A stretch of DNA of 18,438 bases from CAZGQY01 sp964528035 (GCA_964528035.1 CAZGQY010000074.1:1-18438), one strand, 5' to 3'; positions 6,648 to 15,570 are shown, numbered from the stretch's first letter. Notes: generated from the letters alone by a model not told the origin. Program-made: numbers and translations.

Positions 6648-8606
6648 TTAAGTATAAAACTTGTGGATCTTTTTTCTCAATTTAACGATCTCTGCAGCGT
6701 CCGAGACTTTCCCGTATCGAATATTTTGATACAGTGCGGTAATGGAGAGTATTTGATTGCTTAAATCCGGACGCCGAACAATCGCTCTGGTTGCGAAATC
6801 GCCTGCACTTTCAGTCGCTGTTTTCGTTAAACCGGTTGCCGAGATTTTTTTACAAAAACGCTGGTATAGAATCACAGCTTGATGGAGGTTTTTCTTCTGA
6901 TTGTATAGGATTACAATCGAACTCAATGCCAGCGTAATCATAACTGTGCCAACCAGGATGAAAACCATGCTTTGGATATCGTCAATTCCCAGTTTTGATA
7001 GAAATTCATTTTGGCTGACAGCGTTATAGGTAATGATCCATCGGTGCCATGCGTGATCAACCGTCGCCCAGGCAAAACGTAAATTCAACACCAGGTTGGA
7101 AAGTCCAGCTAAATCTGTATTGGTAAATTCGAAGCGGTCATATTCATAACCGCTAACGGAACCAATGCCTTGCTCGATTCGTTCAGGTGCGACTGCAGCA
7201 GTTGGGTCTATGCGAACCCAGCCTTTTTCACCCAACCATACTTCTGCCCAGGCATGAGCATCGGATTGTCTGACTTCGAGAAATTGTCCGAGCGTATTGA
7301 ATTCACCACCCTGATAACCAGTGACGACACGAGCAGGTATACCCGCAATCCTCATTAAATATACAAATGCAGTGGCGTAATGTTCGCAGAATCCGCGTCG
7401 TCCGGTGAATAGAAACGATTCGATAGGTTTTTCTTCATAGAGAGGGGGCGTCAAGGTGTAAAAAAATGTTTCTTTGTTGAAAAAATCCAGGGCTTGTCGA
7501 ACGATAGCTTCTGTCTGCGAACTGCCTTGTTGCCAATGGCTGATCAGGCTAAGGATACGCTGGTCAGGCGTTGCAGGTATCTGCAAACCTAGTTTTTTTT
7601 CCCAATCGCTTAGCTGGCCAGTTTTATATTGGGTATAAGAGGTTAATGTGTATGATCTTCGCTGTGTTACTGGTTTTCGAGCCATTAGCAGCAGGTCAGC
7701 AGTCTGACGAATCCGATGGGGTAAATTCGATGGAATATCCAATGCGAACAGCCATTTTTGTCCATGAGGCTCTAATGTTACTGTGTACTGGTACGCGTTG
7801 CTCAGAAATGTGTTGCCGTGAGCGATACCTAATGGCTTTTTAATGATGTCCCACTGTTGACCATCGAATTTCCAGAATACAGGGCCACGCCAATAGCGTT
7901 GTTTCGGAGCCGGAGGCTCGCCGTCAAATTTTACTCGAAATGCCAATTTTGAAGATTGACTCAATTGGCTTATCTGGCCGGGTCGCAGCGAATCGCTAAG
8001 ACCGGTCGTTGCAGCATTTTGCGGTAGCGGTAGAGCGATATTAGGTGCAGGTATTCTGGGAAACAGAATGAACATCAGGATCATAATGGGTAATGCTTGT
8101 AACATCAATGTGCCAGTTAACTTGAGGGTTGCATTGATGTTCAGCCGCTTTTTTAAAGTGATCGTTATCAGTGCGGCTGTCAATAATCCGGTGACTAACA
8201 GTACGTAGGCTGCCATCAGTAATGACTGGTTGAAAAGAAACTGGGTAATGGCGGCAAAGAATGATAAAAACACGACCAGGTAGAATTCATTACGATGTTT
8301 GATTTCCAGGATCTTAAGCGCCAGTGTCGTTATAAAGAAACTTGTGCCCGCCAATAGTCCAAGATAGCTTTTATGCTGGCTGTAAATCAGGATTATGCCT
8401 GTCAATGTAATCAGGAATAACAGCAAACCGCCAGGTAACATTCGTGGATACTTAATTCCAGCTAACCTGTAACTGAATAAAGCGACAAAGAAACCGAACA
8501 CAGGAGCGGGAATATGAGCAGCATGGGGCAGTGTTATCAAAGCAGCCACGAAGATAACAAATATCAAAGTTTTATTGTCGAAATTATTATGGACTAAGGT
8601 TTTCAT
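6648..8606 (-). CDS. tgpA: TgpA-like membrane transglutaminase (DUF3488 + transglutaminase core + DUF4129)
   Basis: 652-aa inner-membrane protein. Residues 12-190 hold about six helices (DUF3488/TgpA N-terminal region). A periplasmic part follows, with the transglutaminase-like core at about 365-470: C407 in GRRGFCEHYATAF, H451 in QSDAHAWAEVW and D467 in WVRIDPTAAV form the Cys-His-Asp triad. One more helix (about 546-567) leads to a cytoplasmic DUF4129-type tail. Pseudomonas TgpA has this layout and is reported essential there; its substrate is not established. In the same direction and upstream lie the DUF58 and MoxR genes, the standard partners. No clear ribosome binding site precedes the ATG at 8606, and 164 bp separate it from the DUF58 gene, with no feature I recognise in that gap. 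Confidence 0.92.
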   Translation of the reverse strand: MKTLVHNNFDNKTLIFVIFVAALITLPHAAHIPAPVFGFFVALFSYRLAGIKYPRMLPGGLLLFLITLTGIILIYSQHKSYLGLLAGTSFFITTLALKILEIKHRNEFYLVVFLSFFAAITQFLFNQSLLMAAYVLLVTGLLTAALITITLKKRLNINATLKLTGTLMLQALPIMILMFILFPRIPAPNIALPLPQNAATTGLSDSLRPGQISQLSQSSKLAFRVKFDGEPPAPKQRYWRGPVFWKFDGQQWDIIKKPLGIAHGNTFLSNAYQYTVTLEPHGQKWLFALDIPSNLPHRIRQTADLLLMARKPVTQRRSYTLTSYTQYKTGQLSDWEKKLGLQIPATPDQRILSLISHWQQGSSQTEAIVRQALDFFNKETFFYTLTPPLYEEKPIESFLFTGRRGFCEHYATAFVYLMRIAGIPARVVTGYQGGEFNTLGQFLEVRQSDAHAWAEVWLGEKGWVRIDPTAAVAPERIEQGIGSVSGYEYDRFEFTNTDLAGLSNLVLNLRFAWATVDHAWHRWIITYNAVSQNEFLSKLGIDDIQSMVFILVGTVMITLALSSIVILYNQKKNLHQAVILYQRFCKKISATGLTKTATESAGDFATRAIVRRPDLSNQILSITALYQNIRYGKVSDAAEIVKLRKKIHKFYT

Positions 8607-8770
8607 GTTTTTGTCGAATGACCTGTATGAAATAAAAATTTCATCGAGCAGTTTGTTCAGTGATTAAGGTGCAAGCTTTTGACTGTTGGCGTTGCGTAAA
8701 TACGTCTTCCTGAACCTGGCTGCAACAATTTGCAAACCGGTTAAATAAACAGATGGAAATGTGCATAAAT

Positions 8771-9718
8771 TTATAGCAGAGCTAAAGACTTTAAGCATTC
8801 CCTGTGATGCTGATTTCCTTTGTCCGGTGCTTTTAAAAAACCAGGCAATTTCAATCCATAACGGATACCAGACGCTTCTGCGTCGAGAACCATTCGGCAC
8901 AAAAGACTGATTTTATCTTCAAGCGAATTTCCGGGTGTTTGATCAATGTCCAGCCAGAGTTCTGATGAAAATTCACTATTGAATTGTTTGCTATTAACAC
9001 CCTGACCTTTAGCGAATGATTTCCAATGTATATGACGAAGAGATTCACCGCTCTGGTAGGGTCGCAAACCTACAAAATCATCATTTCCCTGGTGGGAGTA
9101 TTCAGTACCGTCCGGCAAAGACTGTGAATCGGCCATGCTAAAACGGTAGTCAGCAGGTTGCGGGTATACCAGAATTTTTTGCCGGAACCTTATTGGTGAC
9201 CAGGCCTTGAACAGCCCTAGTGGGTAGTCGTTGAAAACAGTTAAGGTGCCATAGGATAGCCAACCCCGGTGCTGAGTGCGTAAGTTTATTTGCGGCGTAG
9301 CGGTTGAATAGGCAGGCAGGTCGACAGATACTACTTTGGCGTGTCGAAGGGATAGGTTTAGATGTATTCTGGGGACAGTTGAATTATTCGTTATCTGGAA
9401 TGCACAGCTAACCCATCCTCCGGCGAAAACAGTGCTGGATTTCCCCACCTTTATTGATAGCCCGGTCATCGACAGGAAGGTATGGAAAATGGATGTCAGG
9501 CTAATAGCGGCCAGAAAAAAAGTAAGTACGAAGCCTAAATTATTGTTGTATACGATAGACGCCATCAGCATGATGATTAGTAATAACCCACACATTAAGC
9601 CTGATTTTGTCGGCAGAATGAATATTCTATTGTGAGACAGAGTGACTTCATCGCTTGCCGGTTTTTCGCCGACAAAAAAGCGATCCAGGCTAAATCTTTC
9701 GGAGAGTGACAGGCTCAT
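8771..9718 (-). CDS. DUF58 domain-containing membrane protein
   Basis: 315 aa. Two adjoining hydrophobic helices (about 38-58 and 60-80) are followed by a beta-rich region with VFNDYPLGLFKAW (161-173), then the DUF58 signature LRPYQSGESLRHIHWKSFAKG (218-238). The C-terminal part continues as a vWA-like fold, as is usual for the family. The protein belongs to the MoxR/DUF58/transglutaminase module, in which MoxR is thought to act as an AAA+ chaperone on vWA/DUF58 partners. The start at 9718 has no good Shine-Dalgarno sequence; its upstream region is occupied by the MITE-like element, which may have changed the native leader. A different frame at 8664-8900 is only a shadow. Confidence 0.87.
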   Translation of the reverse strand: MSLSLSERFSLDRFFVGEKPASDEVTLSHNRIFILPTKSGLMCGLLLIIMLMASIVYNNNLGFVLTFFLAAISLTSIFHTFLSMTGLSIKVGKSSTVFAGGWVSCAFQITNNSTVPRIHLNLSLRHAKVVSVDLPAYSTATPQINLRTQHRGWLSYGTLTVFNDYPLGLFKAWSPIRFRQKILVYPQPADYRFSMADSQSLPDGTEYSHQGNDDFVGLRPYQSGESLRHIHWKSFAKGQGVNSKQFNSEFSSELWLDIDQTPGNSLEDKISLLCRMVLDAEASGIRYGLKLPGFLKAPDKGNQHHRECLKSLALL

Positions 9719-9754
9719 AGTGTTTGCAGCGGTTAGAATTTTGTTGAAGTGTTA

Positions 9755-9915
9755 AGGAGCGAGGATTCAATAATATACGAATCTTGACTTGTCTTTTTGT
9801 CCGTCTTCACGGCGTAGCAACAGTTGCGTAGCCCTGCTATGCGCCTGTTGCTACGCCGTGAAGACAAACAATAATCCTGCGTCAATCTTTCCCATATTAT
9901 TAAAACCTCGCTCCT
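9755..9915. mobile_element. MITE-like element with 22-bp terminal inverted repeats and a nested perfect palindrome
   Basis: The outer arms 9755-9776 (starting AGGAGCGAGG) and 9894-9915 (ending CCTCGCTCCT) are inverted and match at 20 of 22 positions. Inside, 9803-9823 (starting GTCTTCACGGCG) is the exact reverse complement of 9845-9865. The centre adds GCGTAG/CTATGC (9826-9831, 9837-9842; one G-T pair). There is no coding capacity. Both sides carry AAGTG (9747-9751 and 9916-9920), but the left one is 3 nt from the arm, so a target duplication is doubtful. Non-autonomous transposon or REP-type element; no transposase is nearby. Confidence 0.7.
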
Positions 9916-9937
9916 AAGTGCACTAAATTGTAATTTG

Positions 9938-10852
9938 TCACGGTATAAAAACGTTTTCCAGGATTGGAGCCACCACGTCTTCCGCCGAGGCAGTGGACGA
10001 CTGTGTTTGTCGAAGTCTGTGACCGGCCACTGCGGGGAGGATTTGCTGAATGTCTTCGGGAAAAACGGCGTCTCTGTTATCTAGAAAAGCCCAGCTTTTT
10101 GCGGCATGTAGAAGCGCTTGGGCCGCCCGTGGCGAAAGACCTAATTGGTAATTTGTGGAATGACGGGAATAGTCAACGATATCCTGCAGGTAATCCAGGA
10201 GTGGTTCGGAGGCATGAACATCGAACACGCGGGATTGTACCTGCTCCAGTTGTTGGGGTGGAAGGCAGACAGGAAGCGTTTTCATCAGGCTTTGGCGGTC
10301 TTTACCTTTTAACAACGATCTTTCTGCCTGCCTGCCTGGATAACCCAATTGAATACTCATCAAAAATCGATCAAGTTGGGATTCAGGTAGTGGAAATGTG
10401 CCGATCTGATAATTCGGGTTCTGGGTTGCTATAACGAAGAATGGATTGGGAAGTGAAAGGGTATTGCCGTCTACGGTGACCTGATGTTCTTCCATGGCTT
10501 CCAGCAGTGCGCTTTGTGTTTTTGGGGTGGAGCGGTTTATTTCATCTGCGAGTACCATTTGATTGAATATAGGCCCTGGATGGAATTTGAATTCGTGGTT
10601 TTTTGCATCGAATATTGTGGCGCCAATAATATCCGCGGGAAATAAATCACTGGTAAATTGGATTCTTTGAAAATCAAGTCCAAGCAATTCTGCAAAAGTA
10701 TGGGAAAGTGTCGTTTTACCCACGCCAGGAATATCTTCGATTAATAAATGCCCACCTGCCAGAACACAACATAAAGCCTGTTTAATTTGGTGCTGTTTTC
10801 CCAGAAGGATATTTCCGGCCAGACTGATAAGATTGTTCAGAGAATCATGCAT
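9938..10852 (-). CDS. MoxR-family AAA+ ATPase
   Basis: 304 aa, a complete MoxR ATPase. Walker A is GVGKTT (43-48) and Walker B MVLADEIN (99-106, with D103 and E104). Then come the family motif NRSTPKTQSALLEAMEE (106-122), sensor 1 ATQNP (142-146) and LDRFLM (160-165). The C-terminal lid includes LGLSPRAAQALLHAAKSWA. It is a cytosolic chaperone-like ATPase presumed to remodel DUF58/vWA partners. It is the first gene of the minus-strand cluster moxR -> DUF58 -> tgpA. The ATG at 10852 lacks a strong ribosome binding site. It is divergent from the cyclic-nucleotide-binding gene, with 286 bp of AT-rich DNA between that must hold both promoters; no clear boxes were picked. Confidence 0.93.
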   Translation of the reverse strand: MHDSLNNLISLAGNILLGKQHQIKQALCCVLAGGHLLIEDIPGVGKTTLSHTFAELLGLDFQRIQFTSDLFPADIIGATIFDAKNHEFKFHPGPIFNQMVLADEINRSTPKTQSALLEAMEEHQVTVDGNTLSLPNPFFVIATQNPNYQIGTFPLPESQLDRFLMSIQLGYPGRQAERSLLKGKDRQSLMKTLPVCLPPQQLEQVQSRVFDVHASEPLLDYLQDIVDYSRHSTNYQLGLSPRAAQALLHAAKSWAFLDNRDAVFPEDIQQILPAVAGHRLRQTQSSTASAEDVVAPILENVFIP

Positions 10853-11138
10853 TAAAGGTCATTGCTAGTATTTAGAGCTGAATACAGTATAGAACGAAGA
10901 AGAAACAGAAGGGCAATTTATGCTGTTAAAGTCTCAAGAATATTCAAACAGGGCGATGAATTTTCTTCGATTCGAAATAAAAAAAAAGAGAATAGCCACC
11001 AAAATTTTGTATTTGTCCTAAAGTTAAACGTATAGGCGACTAAGAGGCTTTAAATTTTCGGAGAGTATCCTTAATGGTTATCCAAAATTTACACGTTGTC
11101 GCTCTGGATAAAAACGCAATACTGATGGGTGAGATTCG

Positions 11139-11669
11139 ATGTTAGCTCGAGAACTTAGAAATTTTCAGCGTGTAACTTATGAAAAAGGTGAAACTATTTT
11201 CAATGCCGGGGAAGTGGGTAAACATGCTTATGTCATAAATTCCGGAGGAATAAAGCTCTTTCTTCAAGATGGAGAGGAGCAGAAAATCGTCAGCCTTATG
11301 AAACCGGGAGAGGTTTTGGGAGAAATGGCTATTATTACCGGGGAACCCAGAACAGCTACTGCAGAAGCGACCGAGCATACAGAAATACTGGTTGTTGATG
11401 ATAATGTACTACATAGTATTCTGAATAGATGTTTGCCGCTGGTTAAATCTTTGATGGAGCAGTTTATTAATAGAATCCGGGAAACCGAAAATAAAATAAA
11501 AAACGGACAGTTCAATTTTTCTGCGGAACGATGTAACAGAATGGAACAGACTCTGCGTCAGATAATCCAGAAAACTGAAGAGGGTCTTTCTGCAGAGGGC
11601 GTTTCGGATGCTGAATCAAAACGAGTATTTTCATCGATCCATGAGTCCTGTTTGGGTGCATTGGAATGA
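11139..11669 (+). CDS. Stand-alone cyclic nucleotide-binding (CNMP) domain protein
   Basis: 176 aa. A single CRP-like beta-roll covers about residues 10-95, with KGETIFNAGEVGKHAYVINSG and a phosphate-binding cassette PGEVLGEMAIITGEPRTATAEA (56-77). Glu62 and Arg71 occupy the positions that contact ribose and phosphate in cAMP-binding proteins, so ligand binding is plausible. A helical, charged tail (about 100-176) follows, and there is no helix-turn-helix, so it is not a CRP/FNR regulator. It may act by protein contact. GGTGAG 5 nt before the ATG at 11139 supports the start; the upstream frame is closed by a TGA shortly before. A palindrome AGGCTGTCAGCCT at 11716-11728 follows the gene and may help end transcription. 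Confidence 0.83.
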   Translation: MLARELRNFQRVTYEKGETIFNAGEVGKHAYVINSGGIKLFLQDGEEQKIVSLMKPGEVLGEMAIITGEPRTATAEATEHTEILVVDDNVLHSILNRCLPLVKSLMEQFINRIRETENKIKNGQFNFSAERCNRMEQTLRQIIQKTEEGLSAEGVSDAESKRVFSSIHESCLGALE

Positions 11670-11926
11670 TCATGGTTTTGTATATTGATTAATCATATTT
11701 CGACCTTTTTTTTGAAGGCTGTCAGCCTGATTGTTTTGGCTGCTTCATCAGAGCTAACATGAAGGGTCTCACCTATTCCAAATAATCAAGGGTTTGCACC
11801 CTAATAATAAATTTTGCCGAGTAGAGGCCATCTGACTCCGCAAGATCGAAAATCCGATTAAATAAAGCCGATCCACACTGCAAGCGCCCTGTCCGGATAG
11901 GTGCGTAGTATTTCTGCGATGTTGAA

Positions 11927-12907
11927 TTATTCGATAGATTTCGTATCACTGAAATATTGGCGCCAGTTGATGACATGCGGATTTGCTTTATCTTGTTGGT
12001 GTAGTTGACGCAAAGTAATTCGCAGCGCTGCACGAGTAATCCGTCTTTCTGGTTTCGGATATTCACCAGGAATGGTTCCACTTAAGATGGCTTGTATTAG
12101 ATCTCTTTTTTCTGTGATGTAATCAGGTGATCCCCACTGGTCTAAGATCTCATTGAAATTCTTGTAGTGGGATAGGTTAAAAGGTACAAACTGTCCGTTT
12201 TGGTCGACCAGTGGATTCGGTGGGTGAATAGTCAGGCTGGGGGTGAGATGACTCGGTATCGGAATATTGGCTGAATGGGTTCTGTGGCTCGCCAGAAGCT
12301 TTGGCAATAGATGGGTATGCGGACCTTCTGGAGTTTTGGTAACGCCTATCGGTTGATACACTTCGAATCTGCCCAGATTCGATATAACGACCCTTGGGGG
12401 GCTCGTTTGAATCACCGCATTCCAGACTGTACTGGCCAGTTTCAGATAGGATTGACCTTCTGCTTCTCGAAGCAGTGTTATTAGTGATAAATCATCGGTT
12501 CTGACGCAGAAATCGATATTCGCGGCAGCGACGCCCATATCAAAGAGGATCGCTTCTCTATCCACTTTATGCAGGGCATCGCGATCCGGTCCCAGTTCGG
12601 TGATTGCATTTCTTCGACTTCTGGTTGCGGCTGCAGTCGGCAGGCAGAAAGCGACACCCTGTTGCCACCGGTCTGGGTTGCTACTCAGGGTTTCATAGGC
12701 TAGCGGCTGTACATCTTTATCAAGTACGATACGAATGGCTCCGCGATTCGTTGCAATCGTGAGTTGATCAGATCTGTCAATGGTTAATTGTTCTACCCGG
12801 TCGCGGTTAAATTCGGCGATGGCGCCGAATGAGCCAATGCTGAAACTGCTGGCAGGTGAGTTTAGGTGCTTTCGAAGAACGGCGCTGATTTTTTCAAGGT
12901 TTGACAT
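11927..12907 (-). CDS. Uncharacterised conserved protein at the end of the B12 uptake operon
   Basis: 326 aa, soluble, without signal peptide or membrane helix. I do not recognise a catalytic family. Visible landmarks are a beta-rich N-terminal part (VEQLTIDRSDQLTIATNRGAIRIVL, split here as 38-49 and 50-62), GPDRDAL (106-112), ILFDMGVAAANIDFCVRT (120-137, with Cys134), SNLGRFEVYQPIG (176-188), GPHTHLLPKLL (195-205) and a proline/histidine-rich stretch to about 233. The His and Cys residues could bind metal or corrinoid, but that is inference. I have a vague memory of similar proteins beside cobalamin transporters in other proteobacteria. The gene overlaps btuD by 14 bp, so it is surely co-transcribed and under the same riboswitch. 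It could be a cobalamin-handling or trafficking protein. Confidence 0.75.
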   Translation of the reverse strand: MSNLEKISAVLRKHLNSPASSFSIGSFGAIAEFNRDRVEQLTIDRSDQLTIATNRGAIRIVLDKDVQPLAYETLSSNPDRWQQGVAFCLPTAAATRSRRNAITELGPDRDALHKVDREAILFDMGVAAANIDFCVRTDDLSLITLLREAEGQSYLKLASTVWNAVIQTSPPRVVISNLGRFEVYQPIGVTKTPEGPHTHLLPKLLASHRTHSANIPIPSHLTPSLTIHPPNPLVDQNGQFVPFNLSHYKNFNEILDQWGSPDYITEKRDLIQAILSGTIPGEYPKPERRITRAALRITLRQLHQQDKANPHVINWRQYFSDTKSIE

Positions 12908-13703
12908 GATAGAGTTCTCGATTGGACAATTGACATCTCTCTATAGGCACCACAAACGGGCTGCCTTGAGTGGATCCGATATGGGCACGGATTTCAAAAC
13001 AGCGAGCAAGATTTTCTGCTGATAGTACTTCGGACGGTTTACCCTGCGCGATGATCTTGTGTTCGCTCAGCAGAAGCAATCGGTGGCAATAACGAGCCGC
13101 GAGCGTCAGATCATGAATCACGATCACAATACCCATTCCCGAATGCGAAAGTTGGGCAAATTTCTCCATGATATCCAGTTGGTGACCAGGGTCCAGCCCG
13201 GTTACCGGTTCATCGGCCAGCAGCAACTGGGGTTCAACCGCCAGTGCACGCGCTAACATCACTCGGGCTCGTTCGCCTCCGGACAGAGTGTCCACAGCAC
13301 GATCAGCTAGCTGGCTGATATCGCATACGCGCAGTGCTTGCGCTACGATTTGATGGTCATTCTTAGACGGGCCTCTCCATGGACTTCGGTGAGGCAAGCG
13401 GCCTAACATCACCAGAGTATCGACTGAAATAGGCCAGTGGCTGTGGTTCCCCTGTGGTAAATAAGCCATGTTGCGGGCCAATTGCTTTCGACTGATTTCC
13501 GCTAGACCTTGTCCTAGAAAATGTATATTTTTTGAATTTGATGGCAACACGCCGGACAGAGTGCGCAGCAAGGTAGTTTTTCCTGCGCCGTTTGGGCCCA
13601 TTAGCCCAACCAGTTCTCCACACTCCATGCTGAAATTGATCCCGCTTAAAATCGTTGATTTTTCGAATTTGACTGAAATATCGGTGGCTTTCAGAAGTTT
13701 CAT
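12894..13703 (-). CDS. btuD: Vitamin B12 ABC transporter, ATP-binding protein BtuD
   Basis: 269-aa ABC ATPase of the siderophore/cobalamin importer type. Walker A is GPNGAGKT (36-43), the Q-loop is in AYLPQG (Q84), the signature is LSGGE (140-144), Walker B is LLLADEP (160-166), followed by the D-loop VTGLDPG, and the H-loop His is in VIVIHDLT (H197). It powers cobalamin import through BtuC in the inner membrane. It overlaps btuC by 4 bp upstream (ATGA-type) and the uncharacterised gene by 14 bp downstream. The sequence alone could be a haem or siderophore ATPase; the riboswitch, btuB and btuF context decides for B12. Confidence 0.93.
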   Translation of the reverse strand: MKLLKATDISVKFEKSTILSGINFSMECGELVGLMGPNGAGKTTLLRTLSGVLPSNSKNIHFLGQGLAEISRKQLARNMAYLPQGNHSHWPISVDTLVMLGRLPHRSPWRGPSKNDHQIVAQALRVCDISQLADRAVDTLSGGERARVMLARALAVEPQLLLADEPVTGLDPGHQLDIMEKFAQLSHSGMGIVIVIHDLTLAARYCHRLLLLSEHKIIAQGKPSEVLSAENLARCFEIRAHIGSTQGSPFVVPIERCQLSNRELYHVKP

Positions 13704-14725
13704 GGTAAATCCTTTTTGATCTTCAGGATCAAGGATAAAAAGAAGGGTGCTCCAATGAGTGCGGTTAATACACCCAGCCTGAGTTCCTGGCCGGGTGAAA
13801 GAATACGAACTGCGATGTCTGCGGTGAGAGTCAGGCAGGCTCCTCCCAATGCACTGGCGAAAATCAAGGTGCTTGGTTTATGTGAGACCCACCGCCGTAA
13901 AAGATGAGGAACTACCAGGCCGACAAAACCAATACTGCCGGAAACCGCTGTTGCCGCACCGACGGATAGTGCAACGCCTACGATCATCTGTGTGCGAACC
14001 CGGCTAAGGTTAACCCCGAGACTTTGCGCAGTTTCTTCTCCCAGAGTCAGCGCATCAAGAGTTCTACCCAAAACCAGGAGGAGGCTCCATCCGATAACCA
14101 TAAAGGGGGCTGAAAGCCAGACATGCTCGAAACTGCGGTCTGCGAGAGAACCCATCAACCAGAACATGATCTCAAGGGCGGCGAAGGGATTGGGTGCAAG
14201 GTTAAGCGCTAATGATGTTAATGCTGAGGCAAAACTGGAGATCGCTATCCCGGTAAGAATAAGGCGCAGGGTTCCGCCATTTTTACCCCCGATCAGTTGT
14301 ATTAGAATGACCGCGACCAGCGCCCCCAGAATGCCTCCTAATGGTAAAGCCAGCGAAAACAGTCCCGAAAGTCCAGTGTAAATTGTGATTACCGCTCCAA
14401 AGGATGCAAATGACGAAACACCGATTAAACCGGGTTCGGCAAGAGGATTGCGCAGAAAACCCTGTAAGGCTGCGCCACCAAGACCCAGGGTGATACCGAT
14501 CATTAATCCCAATATGGCCCGAGGTAGCCTAATTTCCAGCAGGATCAAATGAGCCGGATCTGATTCATTGCCTGATAGAATACCGGATAGCTCCTGCCAG
14601 CCAACGGTCGAGGGGCCCACCAGCAGTGATCCCAGGAAAGTCAGCAGAGTCAGGGAAACCAGCACGGCAAACAAGATCGGATGTTCGCATGGAAACCATC
14701 GAAATAACTGTCTTCGAAGAGTCAT
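13700..14725 (-). CDS. btuC: Vitamin B12 ABC transporter permease BtuC (FecCD family)
   Basis: 341-aa polytopic inner-membrane permease of the FecCD family, with about nine to ten hydrophobic helices. The family region RLPRAILGLMIGITLGLGG (66-84) leads to LQGFLRNPLAEPGLIG (87-102), the expected signature. FVGLVVPHLLRR is the cytoplasmic coupling region that contacts the ATPase. Two copies form the channel with BtuD2 and receive cobalamin from BtuF. The start overlaps the btuF stop by 4 bp and the end overlaps the btuD start by 4 bp, so translation is tightly coupled. The length is normal and no key region is missing. Confidence 0.93.
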   Translation of the reverse strand: MTLRRQLFRWFPCEHPILFAVLVSLTLLTFLGSLLVGPSTVGWQELSGILSGNESDPAHLILLEIRLPRAILGLMIGITLGLGGAALQGFLRNPLAEPGLIGVSSFASFGAVITIYTGLSGLFSLALPLGGILGALVAVILIQLIGGKNGGTLRLILTGIAISSFASALTSLALNLAPNPFAALEIMFWLMGSLADRSFEHVWLSAPFMVIGWSLLLVLGRTLDALTLGEETAQSLGVNLSRVRTQMIVGVALSVGAATAVSGSIGFVGLVVPHLLRRWVSHKPSTLIFASALGGACLTLTADIAVRILSPGQELRLGVLTALIGAPFFLSLILKIKKDLP

Positions 14726-15570
14726 CGGCGGTTTTCCTCTAATGCTCTATGCGACCGCCATTGTTGTCGGGTATAGGCCAGGTGTTCGATGGCTTCTATG
14801 ACAAACGGTGTGCCGCAGGCCCACAACTGATCAGGGATACGAACAACTAATCGATTACCCGCAAAGGTTCTGAACGCGGGGTGCTGGAATGTTCCTCTGG
14901 CAACAGAGTACTTTCGGTTGTGCTTGCGGCGCATGACGATGATGTCTGGCTGCAGTGAAATTAGACTCTCAAGGGCGAAGTGGCCGCTTCCGGAAATACC
15001 CTGTTGTGCGGCAAGGTTGACCAAGCCTGATGCTTCCATGATTGCTCCACTTAAGGTATGACTCCCGGACGTCAGCCCGTTTTGCCGATAATAAGTGGCG
15101 ACCGGTCTCGGTTGAGTGATTGACGCAGTCACTACCGTAAGACGCCGGTCAAAAGCATCGATCAAATATTCACCTCTTTGTGTTTCGTCAATTGCCTCGG
15201 CCACCGTTCTCAGATTACGCCGGATGTCTTCGATGTTTGCAGCGACCGGGATTTCGACCAGATTAAAACCCAGCCGTTTCAGCAAAAAAACCGTGGGGCG
15301 GGAGGTAAATGAGCCGGCGAGAACCAAGTCAGGGTTTAGTAACAGGATTTCTTCCGCCCACCCGTGATTTTGATGAAGTCCAATCGCTTGCTTGTGCATC
15401 ATTGAGGCCTCTCGCTTTGCTGCCAGATAACTCACCGAAGCAATCTTGTCGGGGTCGGCCAGCAGCATCAGCAACTGGTCAGTACACAAGTTCATCGAGA
15501 CTATGTGCTGGGGTTTCGCGGAGATCGGTTCTGTCATAAAAAGAACCAAAAAAATGAATAACATGCGCAT
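14722..15570 (-). CDS. btuF: Periplasmic cobalamin-binding protein BtuF
   Basis: 282 aa with the chosen start. MRMLFIFLVLFMTEPISA (1-18) is a signal peptide with likely cleavage after Ala18. The mature protein has the PF01497 binding fold: QHIVSMNLCTDQLLMLLADPDKI at the start of lobe 1, LLLNPDLVLAG near residue 77-87, a long backbone helix and, in lobe 2, SLISLQPDIIVMRRK. It binds cobalamin in the periplasm and docks to BtuCD. The frame stays open to a TTG at 15627, but that would bury the signal peptide under 19 extra residues, so the ATG at 15570 (or 15564) is preferred; neither has a strong ribosome binding site. It lies 69 nt after btuB and overlaps btuC by 4 bp. Confidence 0.9.
   Translation of the reverse strand: MRMLFIFLVLFMTEPISAKPQHIVSMNLCTDQLLMLLADPDKIASVSYLAAKREASMMHKQAIGLHQNHGWAEEILLLNPDLVLAGSFTSRPTVFLLKRLGFNLVEIPVAANIEDIRRNLRTVAEAIDETQRGEYLIDAFDRRLTVVTASITQPRPVATYYRQNGLTSGSHTLSGAIMEASGLVNLAAQQGISGSGHFALESLISLQPDIIVMRRKHNRKYSVARGTFQHPAFRTFAGNRLVVRIPDQLWACGTPFVIEAIEHLAYTRQQWRSHRALEENRR

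Noticed and set aside
8664..8900. 78-aa minus-strand open frame overlapping the DUF58 gene end
   Set aside because: The DUF58 frame covers the region with clear family motifs; the alternative is a shadow that only runs into the intergenic gap.
9747..9920. AAGTG on both sides of the MITE-like element as a target-site duplication
   Set aside because: The left copy is 3 nt away from the inverted repeat while the right one abuts it, and a 5-mer match is easily due to chance.
9964..10434. 156-aa plus-strand open frame
   Set aside because: It lies wholly inside the moxR gene, which has all AAA+ motifs on the opposite strand.
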